The notes beneath the pieces are model-generated. The model was not told the origin of the DNA. It ran no database searches and saw only the letters and a list, made by a program, of their open reading frames with translations. Both the position numbers and the translations under genes were made by a program. 64,000 nucleotides of DNA from Angustibacter sp. Root456 (GTDB lineage Bacteria; Actinomycetota; Actinomycetes; Actinomycetales; Angustibacteraceae): NCBI RefSeq assembly GCF_001426435.1, contig NZ_LMER01000017.1, positions 169,318 through 233,317 on the forward strand, in the 5' to 3' direction. This document shows, in pieces, positions 1-8,771 of the stretch (position 1 is the stretch's first letter; each line of letters opens with the position of its first letter).

Positions 1-663
1 ATGGCGCCGTCAGGGATTCCTCTTGCCTCCGGCGCGCCGGATCGCGACGGGCTGGAGATGGACGTCCTGCAGGTTCCGTTGGGTCCGGTGCTCGTCCACT
101 GGCCGGCGGGGCTCCTGCTGCGGTGCACCCTCGCGGGCGATGTCGTTACCTCGGCCGAGGCGCAGCTGCTGCGCGGCGGCGACCTCGGGCCGAGGACCGA
201 GCAGCCGTCCGGGACGGAGCGGGCGGCGCGCAGTCTCGACGCCGCGAGCTCGGTGCTCGCGCTCACCGGCTGGTCCGATCCGGCCGGGACGGCGCAGCGC
301 CTGCGTGACCGTTTGGTGGTCGACCCTCCCGCCGAACCAGCGTCGCTCATCCCCGATGTGGAGGCGTTGCGTCGGCAGGTGACCAGGTCGCGCATGCTGC
401 GGTGGACGCTGCGGCGCACCGGGCCGGCGTCCGGGGCGCTCGCCACGGGTTCGGACGTGTACGCGCGGCTGCTCGCGCTGCTGGACGACGCCACCGCCCA
501 TCTCCGTGGCGATCTCCCCTCGCCGGATCTCGACCCCGCCAGCGCTCTTGAGGGGCTGTGCGACGCGGTCACGGGCCTGGAGCTGGCCGCCGTCCGCCTC
601 GTGGTGGCGTCCCTGGACCTGCGAACCGACCGGTTGCCGGCCGAGGCGGTGCTCCATGGGTGA
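1..663 (+). CDS. Complex I-cluster accessory protein (5' end possibly outside window)
   Basis: The first in-frame ATG is base 1 of the window, so the true start may lie upstream and these 220 residues may be only the C-terminal part. I do not recognise the family firmly. Residues about 22-50 (VPLGPVLVHWPAG, then LRCTLAGDVV) recall the small beta-domain that opens NuoD-type and hydrogenase large-subunit-like proteins (PxGP followed by GDxV). No CxxC nickel ligands, Walker motif or transmembrane segment follow; the rest is Ala/Leu/Arg-rich and helical. It overlaps the NuoH-like gene by 8 bases, so it is translated as part of the same operon and is probably an assembly or peripheral-arm partner of the complex. 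Function is inferred from context only. Confidence 0.6.
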   Translation: MAPSGIPLASGAPDRDGLEMDVLQVPLGPVLVHWPAGLLLRCTLAGDVVTSAEAQLLRGGDLGPRTEQPSGTERAARSLDAASSVLALTGWSDPAGTAQRLRDRLVVDPPAEPASLIPDVEALRRQVTRSRMLRWTLRRTGPASGALATGSDVYARLLALLDDATAHLRGDLPSPDLDPASALEGLCDAVTGLELAAVRLVVASLDLRTDRLPAEAVLHG

Positions 664-1603
664 CTCCGCAGTGGCGGCCGTGACGTCGAGCTGGTGGGCT
701 CCCGCTCTGGTTGCGGCGTGGCTCCTCGTGCTCGCGCTCGGCGCCGCCTGCCTGGACGCCGTCCTGGCCACGCGCGGCCACGGCCTGCCGGTCGGTCGAC
801 GCGCCGCGGCGCCGCTGCAGGAGGCCGCGCGCCTGCTGCACCAACAGCGCCGGACGACGCTGCAGGCCGACACGCTGCTGTGGCGGGTCACCGGCCCCGG
901 CCTGGTGGTCGCCGCAGTGTTGATGGTGGCCATCGTCCCCTGGGGGCACCAGGTGGTTGCCGACCTGGACGTCGGGGTGGTGTGGTTCAACGCCATGGAC
1001 GTGACCGTCTGGGCATTCGTCTGGCTGGCCGGCTGGGGCCCCAACTCGGCCCACGCGCTGGTCGGTGGTTACCGTTTCCTGGCGCTGGCTCTGGGCTATG
1101 AGCTGCCGTTGATGTTTGCCCTCACGGCCCCGGCCGTCGGCGCGGGGAGCCTGCGGCTGCTCGACATCGCACAGGCGCAGGATCACCTGTGGTTCGTGGC
1201 CTGGATGCCGGTGGCCTTCCTCGTGTACTGCGTCGGGGTCCTCGGGTTTTCCGTCTCCGGTCCCTTCTCCACGCCGGCGGGTGCGGACGTGTCCGGCGGC
1301 GTGCTCGCCGAGACCTCCGGTGTCGACCGCCTGCTGCTGCAGGCGGGGCGTTACGCCTTGCTGTCGGCCGGGGCGGCGTTCGCTGTCCCGATGTTTCTGG
1401 GTGGAGGCGGCGGACCCGTTCTGCCGCAGTGGCTGTGGAGCGTCGTGAAGACGTGTCTGCTGTTAGCAGCGCTGGTTGCCGCACGCCGCCGCCTGCCCGC
1501 CGTGCGGCCCGAGCGGTTCGCGGAGGTCGGCTGGATCGTGCTGCTGCCCGCCACGTTGCTGCAGCTGCTCGTGGTTTCCGTCGTCGTGGTCGTGAGGAGC
1601 TGA
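656..1603 (+). CDS. nuoH: NuoH-like membrane subunit of a complex I-type oxidoreductase
   Basis: 315 residues with about eight hydrophobic helices, the size and shape of NuoH, the subunit that links the quinone site to the proton-pumping arm. Recognisable pieces are WGPNSAHALVGGYRFLA (family form GWxSNxKYxxLGxxR) and GYELPL, which keeps the Glu of the usual ISYEVPL loop. The sequence is divergent from respiratory NuoH, as expected for a second complex I-like system. The ATG at 656 overlaps the previous stop; the longer upstream reading frame lacks a matching protein. The stop is followed one base later by the GTG of the NuoJ-like gene, so H-J-K-L-M-N form one operon. Confidence 0.8.
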   Translation: MGDSAVAAVTSSWWAPALVAAWLLVLALGAACLDAVLATRGHGLPVGRRAAAPLQEAARLLHQQRRTTLQADTLLWRVTGPGLVVAAVLMVAIVPWGHQVVADLDVGVVWFNAMDVTVWAFVWLAGWGPNSAHALVGGYRFLALALGYELPLMFALTAPAVGAGSLRLLDIAQAQDHLWFVAWMPVAFLVYCVGVLGFSVSGPFSTPAGADVSGGVLAETSGVDRLLLQAGRYALLSAGAAFAVPMFLGGGGGPVLPQWLWSVVKTCLLLAALVAARRRLPAVRPERFAEVGWIVLLPATLLQLLVVSVVVVVRS

Positions 1604-1604
1604 C

Positions 1605-2171
1605 GTGCTGACAGGGATCGTCTTCTGGGTGCTCGCTGTCGTCTCAGTGGCGGCCGGTGTGGCGGTGTTCCGCGTCGACTCCATGGCCCGTGCGACGTAC
1701 GCGCTAGCCGTGTCGTTCGTTGCCGTGGGTCTCGCGCTGCTCCTGGTCGACCTGCACTACGTCGGCGTGGTCACCGTGCTCATGATGGTCATGGAGATGG
1801 CCGTCATGGCTGTCTACATGGTGATGTTCATGGGGATGAACCCCGCGCTCATGCCCATGAGCATGGTGCACGACAACCGCAAAGCCCTCGCCGCCGCGAT
1901 CGGCTGCTTCGTCGTCCTGGGGGCAGGGGCGCTCCTGGTCCCGTGGCCCGTGCGGCCGCCCAGCCACCGTGCCGGCGACGCCACGGTGGCGCTCGGGCAC
2001 GCCCTCATGGGCTCCAAGATGCTCGTGATGATGGCCCTCAGCCCCGTCATGGTCGCGGCCATCGTCGGCGGCGTCGGGCTGGCCAACCCCGGCGGCCGGT
2101 ACGACCGCTTGGGCGACGACCTGCGCCGCCGGCCCACCGCCGACCCGATGCCCGGAGGGGTGGGCCGATGA
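1605..2171 (+). CDS. nuoJ: NuoJ-like membrane subunit
   Basis: 188 residues, about five transmembrane helices, in the standard J position between NuoH and NuoK. Helix 2-3 contains VDLHYVGVVTVLMMVMEM, corresponding to the NuoJ region that normally reads LxxPFLAVxQVxVYAGAVM; the aromatic and glycine pattern is replaced by a run rich in Met plus one Glu. The C-terminal 35 residues are a polar tail ending in RRRPTADPMPGG. GTG start at 1605, one base after the NuoH stop; its stop codon overlaps the NuoK ATG (ATGA). Assignment rests on order, length and topology more than on identity. Confidence 0.75.
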   Translation: MLTGIVFWVLAVVSVAAGVAVFRVDSMARATYALAVSFVAVGLALLLVDLHYVGVVTVLMMVMEMAVMAVYMVMFMGMNPALMPMSMVHDNRKALAAAIGCFVVLGAGALLVPWPVRPPSHRAGDATVALGHALMGSKMLVMMALSPVMVAAIVGGVGLANPGGRYDRLGDDLRRRPTADPMPGGVGR

Positions 2172-2470
2172 CCCTGCAAGCTGTGCTCCTCGTCGCCGCC
2201 GCGCTGTTCAGCGTCGGCCTGTACGGCGCCATCTCCCAGCAGGTCGTCGTCATGGTGATGATGGGCCTGGAGCTGATGATCAACGCCGTCATCCTGGCTG
2301 CGGCGGCGTGCTGGTGGTACTTGGCGCCCGCGCCCACCGGGCAGGTGCTCCTGCTCGTCGTGATCGCCGCGATGACGATCGAGATGGCGATGGGCTTCGC
2401 CGTGGCCACGCTGCTGCACCGTTCACGCGGCGCCGACATGACCGACATGGCCTCGGAGCTCTCGCGATGA
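2168..2470 (+). CDS. nuoK: NuoK-like membrane subunit
   Basis: 100 residues with three transmembrane helices, the exact size of NuoK (MrpC-like). Both glutamates needed for proton transfer in the family are present at the canonical positions: E35 in MGLELMINAV and E72 in AMTIEMAMGF (Glu36 and Glu72 in E. coli). This subunit therefore looks competent, in contrast to the NuoN-like one downstream. Start and stop both overlap neighbours by four bases (ATGA), indicating translational coupling with NuoJ and NuoL. Confidence 0.88.
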   Translation: MTLQAVLLVAAALFSVGLYGAISQQVVVMVMMGLELMINAVILAAAACWWYLAPAPTGQVLLLVVIAAMTIEMAMGFAVATLLHRSRGADMTDMASELSR

Positions 2471-4332
2471 CGGCAGCGCTGTGGGCCCTGGTGCTGTTGC
2501 CCCTGGTCGTCGGAGGACTGCTGTGCCTCGTCGGGCCGCGCGCCGACCGGGTCGCCTCGACCGTCTCTACCGTCTGCGCCGCAGCGGTTCTCGCGCTCGC
2601 GATCGTGACGGCGACCTCGCACCCGCGGGTCGCTGCGCCGTTCCTCGCGGGCAGCAGCTTCGGCCTGGCGGTCGACGGCCTCGCCGCGGTCCTGCTCGTG
2701 ACCGTCGCGGCCGTCGCCCTGCTCGTGCTGGTCTTCGCGAGCGTTGACGTCGGCTCGGCGCGCTGGCGGTTCCACGGCCTCATGCTGCTGTTCGAGGGGG
2801 CGGTGCTCGTCACCGTCACGGCCACGACGCTGCCCACCCTGCTGGCCGCCTGGGAGGTCATGGGAGCGACGTCGTACGCACTCATCGGCTTCTGGTGGCA
2901 GGAGCCGCGCCGACTGGCCTCCGGAGCGGTGGCTTTCCTCACGACCCGGACCGCCGACCTCGGCCTGTACGCCGCCGCGGGCGCCGCCCTCGCCGGGGGG
3001 CACGGTCTTGCCCTGGCGGACCTCGCCTCCGCGCCGCCGGGCTGGCGCGATGTCATCGCGGTGGGCGTGCTGGTGGCCGCTCTCGGCAAGGCCGCGCAGC
3101 TGCCGTTCTCGTTCTGGCTCTCCCGGGCGATGGACGGTCCGAGCCCGGTCAGCGCCCTGCTGCACTCGGCCGCGATGGTGGCCATGGGCGGCTACCTGCT
3201 GCTGCGCCTGGAGCCCCTGCTGGCGGCCACCCCGTGGGTCGCGGACGTCGCGGCCTGGCTAGGGGCGGCGACCGCCCTGCTGATGGGGGTCGTCGCGGTC
3301 ACCCAACGGGACCTCAAGCAGCTGCTCGCTGCGTCGACCGCCTCCCAGCTCGGGTTCGTGGTCGCCGGCGCGGGCGTCGGTGCGGTGGCCGGTGGCACGG
3401 CCCAGCTCGTCGCCCACGCCGCGACGAAGGCCGCGCTCTTCCTGGCCGCCGGTGCGTGGCTCACGGCCCTCGGGACCCGACATCTCGTCGGGTTGCGGGG
3501 CGTCGCCCGACGCTGGCGCACGCTGGGCGTCGCGGCGAGCGTGGCCCTGCTGTCGCTCGCCGGGCTGCCGCCGCTGGCTCTGTGGGCCACGAAGGACGAC
3601 GTCCTCGCCGTCGCCCGGCACCGGTCTGTGCCGTTGTTCGGCCTGCTCCTCCTTGCCGCCGTCGTCTCGGCGGCGTACGCCGGCAAGGCCCTGGTACAGG
3701 TCTGGCGCGCTCCGCTGTCCACGACGGCTGACGCCTGGGACGACGAGCACGCCGGCACCCGGCACGTCGGCGGTCTCGAACGGCTCCCGGTGATGGTGCT
3801 GGCGGCCGGTGCCGCCGTGCTCGAGCTGCTGGTGCTGCCGCCCTTCGGGGACCGCCTCCGCGGGGTGCTCGGGCGCCCCGACGAACCCTCGGCCTCGGCC
3901 GCCGAGATGGCGGTGACCGGGCTGCTGGCCACAGCGGTTCTCGGGCTGACCGTGGTGGTGGCCCGGCGTCCGGCGTGGCTGGACCGGCTACCGCAACCGG
4001 ACTGGGCTGTTGGGTGGCTCCGGCTCGAGAGGGCGGCCGACGCTGTGGTCGCGCAACCCACAGCGGCTCTGGCGCAACGGTTGTCGTCGTTCGACGACGC
4101 CGTCGTCGACGGCGCGGTCCGCGGCGCGGTACGCCTTGCGACGGCCGGTGCGCGCGCCGCCGGCCGGTGGGACGAGGGCGCCCTCGACGCTGCCGTCGAG
4201 CGGCTCGCCTCGGCGGTACGCGGAGCGGGGCGCCTCGCGCGCCGGCCCCAGACCGGCCAGCTGCACCAGTACTACCTGCAAGCCGTCGCGGTGCTCACCG
4301 TGGCCGTCGTGCTCCTGATCGTGGTGAGGTGA
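2467..4332 (+). CDS. nuoL: NuoL-like antiporter-type proton-pumping subunit
   Basis: 621 residues. The core (residues about 1-480) is a Proton_antipo_M domain: LLAAWEVMGATSYALIGFWW carries the TM5 Glu, ALGKAAQLPFSFWLSRAMDG the TM7 Lys, TQRDLKQLLAASTASQLGF the TM8 Lys and HAATKAALFLAAG the TM12 Lys. These are the charged residues of the antiporter-like pumping channel. The C-terminal 150 residues contain a polar stretch and a last helix (QYYLQAVAVLTVAVVLLIVV) consistent with the lateral helix and anchor of NuoL. Starts at ATG 2467 overlapping NuoK and ends in a GTGA overlap with NuoM. Confidence 0.9.
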   Translation: MTAALWALVLLPLVVGGLLCLVGPRADRVASTVSTVCAAAVLALAIVTATSHPRVAAPFLAGSSFGLAVDGLAAVLLVTVAAVALLVLVFASVDVGSARWRFHGLMLLFEGAVLVTVTATTLPTLLAAWEVMGATSYALIGFWWQEPRRLASGAVAFLTTRTADLGLYAAAGAALAGGHGLALADLASAPPGWRDVIAVGVLVAALGKAAQLPFSFWLSRAMDGPSPVSALLHSAAMVAMGGYLLLRLEPLLAATPWVADVAAWLGAATALLMGVVAVTQRDLKQLLAASTASQLGFVVAGAGVGAVAGGTAQLVAHAATKAALFLAAGAWLTALGTRHLVGLRGVARRWRTLGVAASVALLSLAGLPPLALWATKDDVLAVARHRSVPLFGLLLLAAVVSAAYAGKALVQVWRAPLSTTADAWDDEHAGTRHVGGLERLPVMVLAAGAAVLELLVLPPFGDRLRGVLGRPDEPSASAAEMAVTGLLATAVLGLTVVVARRPAWLDRLPQPDWAVGWLRLERAADAVVAQPTAALAQRLSSFDDAVVDGAVRGAVRLATAGARAAGRWDEGALDAAVERLASAVRGAGRLARRPQTGQLHQYYLQAVAVLTVAVVLLIVVR

Positions 4333-5819
4333 CTGTGCTCAGCCTGCTCGTCGTCCTGCCCCTCGTGGCCGCCCTGGTCGCTGCCGCTGTCCCGCGCCTG
4401 CCGTCGGCGGCAGTGCGCTGGTGGTGGCTGGGCGTCACCGGCGTCGAGGTGGTGCTCGTCGCCGTTCTCTGGGCCGGCTACCGGACGCCGGCCTCGGGGT
4501 CCCTGGCCTACGAGGAGCGCGTGCCGTGGATCCCCGGAGTCCGCAGCAGCTACCACGTCGGCCTCGACGGTCTGTCCCTACCGTTGGTCGCCCTGACCTG
4601 CGTGGTGTTCCTGGCCTGCGCCGTCTACGCGCTCCGCGACGACGAGCGCCCACGTCCGCGCGCCGCGCTCTTCCTGTTCCTCCAGGCGACCTGCATCGGC
4701 CTGTTCATCGCCGCAGACCTGCTGGTGTTCTTCGTGTGGTTCGACCTGTCGATCGTCGGCATGTACCTGGTGATCGCCGGCTGGGGACACGGCGACGCGG
4801 CCCGCTCGGCGCTGAAGTTCTTCCTGTACACGTTCCTGGGCTCGCTGGCCCTGCTGCTTGGCTTCATCGGCCTCTACGTCGGCTCGTCACCGCACACCTT
4901 CGACATGCTGGAGCTGGCGGCGCACCCGCCGCTCTCGGGGACAGCCGGAGGGCTCGTGCTGGCGGCGGTGCTGCTGGGCCTGGCGGTCAAGACGCCGACC
5001 TTCCCCTTCCACACCTGGCTGCCGCCGGCGCACACCGACGCCCCGGCGATCGGGTCCGCGGTGCTGGCCGGCGTGCTGCTGAAGATGGGCACCTACGGGT
5101 TCGTGCGCATCGCGATGCCGATGCTCCCGGCGTCCTGGCGGGCGTGGTCGGGCGTCATCCTCGCCGTCGGCATCGTCTCGGTGCTGTACGGCGCACTGGT
5201 CGCCCTGGCGCAGAAGGACTTCAAGCGGATGGTGGCGTACACGTCGGTCAACCACATGGGGTACGTGGTGGTCGCCGTGGGAGCAGCGGGCTTCGTGTCG
5301 GGCAGCGACGCGCACGCGCGGTCGGTGGCGGTGTCCGGTGCGGTGACGCAGATGGTCAGCCACGGCCTGATCACGGCGGCACTGTTCCTGCTCGCCGGCG
5401 TGCTGCACCGGCGCGCCGCAACCTACGACTTGGGAGCATTCGGCGGCCTTGCCGGTCCGGCCCCGCGGTTCACCGCCCTGCTGGCCGTCGCGTCCTTCGC
5501 CTCGCTCGGGCTCCCGGGGTTCAGCGGCTTCATCGCCGAGTTCCAGGTGTTCACCGGCAGCATCGCCGCCGTTCCGGTGGCGCTGCTGGCCCTGCCCGGC
5601 ATTGTCATCACCGCCGCGCTGTTCCTCGTTGCGCTGCAACGGTTGGTCGCCGGCCCGGTCCGAGGTCGCTCCGAGGAGTTCACCGACCTCGTCGGCACCG
5701 AGACGTGGTCCGTGCTGCCGCTGCTGGCGCTGTCCCTGCTGATCGGCGTGCTGCCCCGGGTGCTCCTGGACGTCGTCGAGCCGGCCGCTGACGCCGTCGT
5801 GCGGCTGGTGGGACGCTAG
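4329..5819 (+). CDS. nuoM: NuoM-like antiporter-type proton-pumping subunit
   Basis: 496 residues with 14 predicted helices and the Proton_antipo_M motifs VKTPTFPFHTWLPPAH (TM7 Lys) and QKDFKRMVAYTSVNHMGY (TM8 Lys). The TM5 glutamate, which sits in FFEAMLxPMYF in most NuoM proteins, is aspartate here (D139 in VFFVWFDLSIVGMY), a conservative change. In LPPAH the usual LPDAH Asp is Pro. GTG 4329 is chosen because it overlaps the NuoL stop (GTGA) and gives a normal membrane N-terminus; an upstream extension in this frame would only re-read NuoL. The TAG stop shares its last base with the GTG of NuoN. Confidence 0.88.
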   Translation: MTVLSLLVVLPLVAALVAAAVPRLPSAAVRWWWLGVTGVEVVLVAVLWAGYRTPASGSLAYEERVPWIPGVRSSYHVGLDGLSLPLVALTCVVFLACAVYALRDDERPRPRAALFLFLQATCIGLFIAADLLVFFVWFDLSIVGMYLVIAGWGHGDAARSALKFFLYTFLGSLALLLGFIGLYVGSSPHTFDMLELAAHPPLSGTAGGLVLAAVLLGLAVKTPTFPFHTWLPPAHTDAPAIGSAVLAGVLLKMGTYGFVRIAMPMLPASWRAWSGVILAVGIVSVLYGALVALAQKDFKRMVAYTSVNHMGYVVVAVGAAGFVSGSDAHARSVAVSGAVTQMVSHGLITAALFLLAGVLHRRAATYDLGAFGGLAGPAPRFTALLAVASFASLGLPGFSGFIAEFQVFTGSIAAVPVALLALPGIVITAALFLVALQRLVAGPVRGRSEEFTDLVGTETWSVLPLLALSLLIGVLPRVLLDVVEPAADAVVRLVGR

Positions 5820-7249
5820 TGCCGGCCGTCACCGAAGCCCAGATGGCGATGCACCCGCTTGCCCTGCTGCCGGAGCTGCTGCTGCTGGTCGGTGCGCTGT
5901 CGGCGCTGGTGCTGGGCTCGTTCGTGCCGCGGCGGCGCCAGTGGCTGCCGCGGCTGGTGGCCGTGGCGGCCCTGCTGGCCTCCGGCGCGGCCGCCGGGGT
6001 GGGGCTCGCCGGGCCAGTGCGCCTCGTCTACTCCGGCACCTTCACCGTCGACACCGCAACGGGCGTCGTGCGACTGGTCGTCGCGGCGTCGACGCTGCTC
6101 GTCATCGGGCTCGGCGTGGACGAGCTCGCCGACGACGTCCGCGAGAGCGAGACCTACGCGCTGTTGCTCCTCTCGGCTGCCGGCGCCATGCTGCTCGCCG
6201 GCGCCAGCGACTTGCTCGTCCTCGCCGTCGCCTTCCTGCTCACCAGCGTGCCGCTCTACGGCCTCATCGGTCTGCCACGCACGCCGGGTGCTGGCGAGGC
6301 GGCGCTGAAGACCTACCTTCTCGGTGCTCTGTTCGGCATCGTCATGCTGCTCGGCGTCACGTTGCTCTACGGTCTCGCGGGCGGCACCACGTACGCCGAG
6401 CTGGGGCAGGGGCTGGGTCGGGCGCCGTCCGCGGCCCTCGCCGTCGGCGTGGTGGCTGTGCTCGGTGGGCTGCTCTTCGAGTCCGGCGCCGTCCCGGCCC
6501 ACTTCTGGGTCCCGGACGCCGCTCAGGGCACGGGTGCGACCGCGGCCGCGTTCCTGACCACCGTGCCCAAGGTGGGCGCCCTGCTGGCGACGTACCGGTT
6601 CGTCGACGCACTGCCCGGCCCCTTGCGCTGGTGGCTGCTCGTCGGCGTCGTGGCGGCCGCCAGCATGACGCTGGGCAACCTGGCTGCCTACTCCCAGCGC
6701 GACCCGCGGCGGCTGCTGGGGTGGTCGACGGTCAGCCAGGTCGGCTACCTGCTGCTGCCCGTGGCCGTGGCCGGCCACTCCGACCTTGCACGCCCAGCGC
6801 TGCTCGTCTACCTCGCGGCGTACGCCGTCACGAACCTCGGAGCGTTCGCTGTCACGGCCGCCTTCCCGCAGCGGCGTGATCTGTCCGCGTACCGGGGCCT
6901 CGGCCGGTCGCGCCCGGCACTGGCCGCCGCGTTGCTCGTCTGCCTGCTTGGCCTGGTCGGCACGCCGCCCACCGCCGTCTTCGCGGGCAAGCTCCTCGTC
7001 TCGGCGGCGGCCTGGGACGGTGGCGCGGCGTGGCTCGTCGTCGTGCTGGTGGTGAACTCCGTCGCCAGCCTGTTCTACTACCTGCGCTGGATCGCGCCGC
7101 TCTACGAGCGGGGCCTGGGAACCGAGCGGACAGCACGAGGCGCGTTCGTACCGCGCCCGTGGGCGGCGCGAGCAGCCGTCGCCGCCGCCGTCTGCTCCGT
7201 CGTCCTGGGTGTGCTGACCGGCCTGGCCTCGCGGCTCGCCGCCTCCTGA
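5819..7249 (+). CDS. nuoN: NuoN-like subunit with altered channel residues
   Basis: 476 residues, 13-14 helices, last gene of the operon and of NuoN length. PAHFWVPDAAQGTGATAAAF matches the PFHxWxPDxYEGAPTPVTAF signature, and QRDPRRLLGWSTVSQVGYLL the TM8 region. Two channel residues are changed: the TM5 Glu of the LGLELLSLPLY motif is Leu (L140 in VAFLLTSVPLY) and the TM7 Lys of FFKxSxVPFH is Glu (E221 in LLFESGAVPAH). The next Lys (K251, TTVPKVGAL) and the late Lys in FAGKLLVSA remain. GTG start 5819 shares a base with the NuoM stop. It ends three bases before the convergent multicopper oxidase gene. Confidence 0.87.
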   Translation: MPAVTEAQMAMHPLALLPELLLLVGALSALVLGSFVPRRRQWLPRLVAVAALLASGAAAGVGLAGPVRLVYSGTFTVDTATGVVRLVVAASTLLVIGLGVDELADDVRESETYALLLLSAAGAMLLAGASDLLVLAVAFLLTSVPLYGLIGLPRTPGAGEAALKTYLLGALFGIVMLLGVTLLYGLAGGTTYAELGQGLGRAPSAALAVGVVAVLGGLLFESGAVPAHFWVPDAAQGTGATAAAFLTTVPKVGALLATYRFVDALPGPLRWWLLVGVVAAASMTLGNLAAYSQRDPRRLLGWSTVSQVGYLLLPVAVAGHSDLARPALLVYLAAYAVTNLGAFAVTAAFPQRRDLSAYRGLGRSRPALAAALLVCLLGLVGTPPTAVFAGKLLVSAAAWDGGAAWLVVVLVVNSVASLFYYLRWIAPLYERGLGTERTARGAFVPRPWAARAAVAAAVCSVVLGVLTGLASRLAAS

Positions 7250-7252
7250 CCG

Positions 7253-8731
7253 CTACGTCGCCTGGTAGTCCAGTCGGGTCATCATGCCGGCCTCGGCGTG
7301 GTAGGCGTTGTGGCAGTGGACCATCCACCGGCCGGGGTTGTCGGCCAGAAGGTCGGCCTCCAGGCCGCCCATGGGTGGGACCAGGACGGTGTCTTTGCGT
7401 GGACCCCTACCGCCGGCGGGGCCGAGCTGGAAGGTGTGGCCGTGCACGTGCAGCGGGTGGCCCATCATCGAGTGGTTCGTGATGCGCAGACGCGTCATCT
7501 GCCCCTGGCGCACGGTGAGTGGTCGCGTCTTGTCGTAGGTGCGGCCGTTGATCGTCCAGACGTAGCCGCTCATGCTGCCGCTGAGCGCGACGTCCTGCCG
7601 TGAGTCCGGCGACCGGGCGGGCAGCGCAGACCCGGACGCGGCGGACAGATCAACGACGGTCAACGGCGGGGTGTCCAGCTCGGGCGGCCGGTATCCGGAT
7701 GGCGGCACCGGACCGGACGCGGTGCGCACGAGCGCCACGGCCTGCCCCTGCTTGCCCAACGGCTGTGCGGCGAGGGGGAACACGCCCGAGCCGAGGGTGA
7801 CGACGACGTCGTAGCGCTCCCCCATGCCCAGACGCAGGGACCCTGTCTGGGCCGGCTCCACCGGATACCCGTCGCTGTGCGTGACCGTCATCCGGTGAGC
7901 GCCGAGCGCCATGTCGAAGATGGTGTCCGCGGCGGCGTTGATCAACCGGATGCGCACGCGCTGGCCGGCCTTGGCCCGCAAGACGTCGGGATCGGTGGGT
8001 GCCCGGCCGTTGACGAGGTACAGCGGGTACCTGACGTCGCCACCGTCCCCGCCCATGCCCATGCCGCCCATGGAGCCGTCCCCCATGTCCATGCCACCCA
8101 TGGAGCCGCCGCCGCGCTTGAGGTCGGCGAAGATCTGCTCAGGCGTCGGGCCGACCCCGTCCGTCCAGTCGTCGAGCACCACGACCCACTCGGCGTCGTA
8201 GTCGCCGGGCTCGCTCGGGTCGTCGATGACGAACGGGGCGTACAGCCCGCGGTCGAGCTGCAGGCCGCTGTGCGGGTGGAACCAGTAGGTGCCGGGGTCG
8301 GGGACGGTGAAGTCGAAGTCGAACCGGCCACCGGCCGCGACCGGCTCGCTCGTCAGGTGCGGGACGCCGTCCATGTCGTTGCGGATGGCGAGCCCGTGCC
8401 AGTGGACGCTGGTCTCCTCAGGCAGCTCGTTGGTGAACGCCACCCGCACACGGTCACCCGCGGTGGCGCGCAGCATCGTGCCCGGGACCTGGTCGCCGTA
8501 GGCCCAGGTGTCGACGACTCGGCCGCCGAGGTCGACCTGCGCACGTCGTGCGTTCACCCGGTAGGTGCGCGTGCGCCCGCTGGTCGGTCGGGCCGACTCC
8601 GCAGCCGCGATGGCACCGGCTCCCACCGGCCGATCTCCGGAAGAGCACGCGGTCAGGGCTGCTGCGCCGCCGGCGCCCAGCAGCACCAAGCCGGTCAGCG
8701 CGGTACGCCGGGAGATCGGGGATGACGTCAT
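7253..8731 (-). CDS. Tat-exported multicopper oxidase lipoprotein (CueO/laccase type)
   Basis: 492 residues. The N-terminus has a twin-arginine signal (SRRTALTG), a hydrophobic stretch and a lipobox-like LTACSS, so the protein should be exported folded and probably anchored. All four copper motifs of three-domain multicopper oxidases are present: VHWHGLA near residue 107, WFHPHSGLQ near 149, HPLHVHGHTF near 423 and HCHNAYHAEAGM near 470, giving one type 1 and a trinuclear centre; the T1 axial ligand is Met. Residues about 206-231 form a Gly/Met-rich loop (about eight Met) like the Cu(I)-binding insert of CueO. Likely role: cuprous oxidase in copper tolerance; laccase-type oxidation of phenolics is the alternative. 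Divergent from the SHOCT-protein and two-component genes. Confidence 0.93.
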   Translation of the reverse strand: MTSSPISRRTALTGLVLLGAGGAAALTACSSGDRPVGAGAIAAAESARPTSGRTRTYRVNARRAQVDLGGRVVDTWAYGDQVPGTMLRATAGDRVRVAFTNELPEETSVHWHGLAIRNDMDGVPHLTSEPVAAGGRFDFDFTVPDPGTYWFHPHSGLQLDRGLYAPFVIDDPSEPGDYDAEWVVVLDDWTDGVGPTPEQIFADLKRGGGSMGGMDMGDGSMGGMGMGGDGGDVRYPLYLVNGRAPTDPDVLRAKAGQRVRIRLINAAADTIFDMALGAHRMTVTHSDGYPVEPAQTGSLRLGMGERYDVVVTLGSGVFPLAAQPLGKQGQAVALVRTASGPVPPSGYRPPELDTPPLTVVDLSAASGSALPARSPDSRQDVALSGSMSGYVWTINGRTYDKTRPLTVRQGQMTRLRITNHSMMGHPLHVHGHTFQLGPAGGRGPRKDTVLVPPMGGLEADLLADNPGRWMVHCHNAYHAEAGMMTRLDYQAT

Positions 8732-8771
8732 GAGCCAACCCTCGCCGCCGGAACCCTGGCGAACCGTGGTC

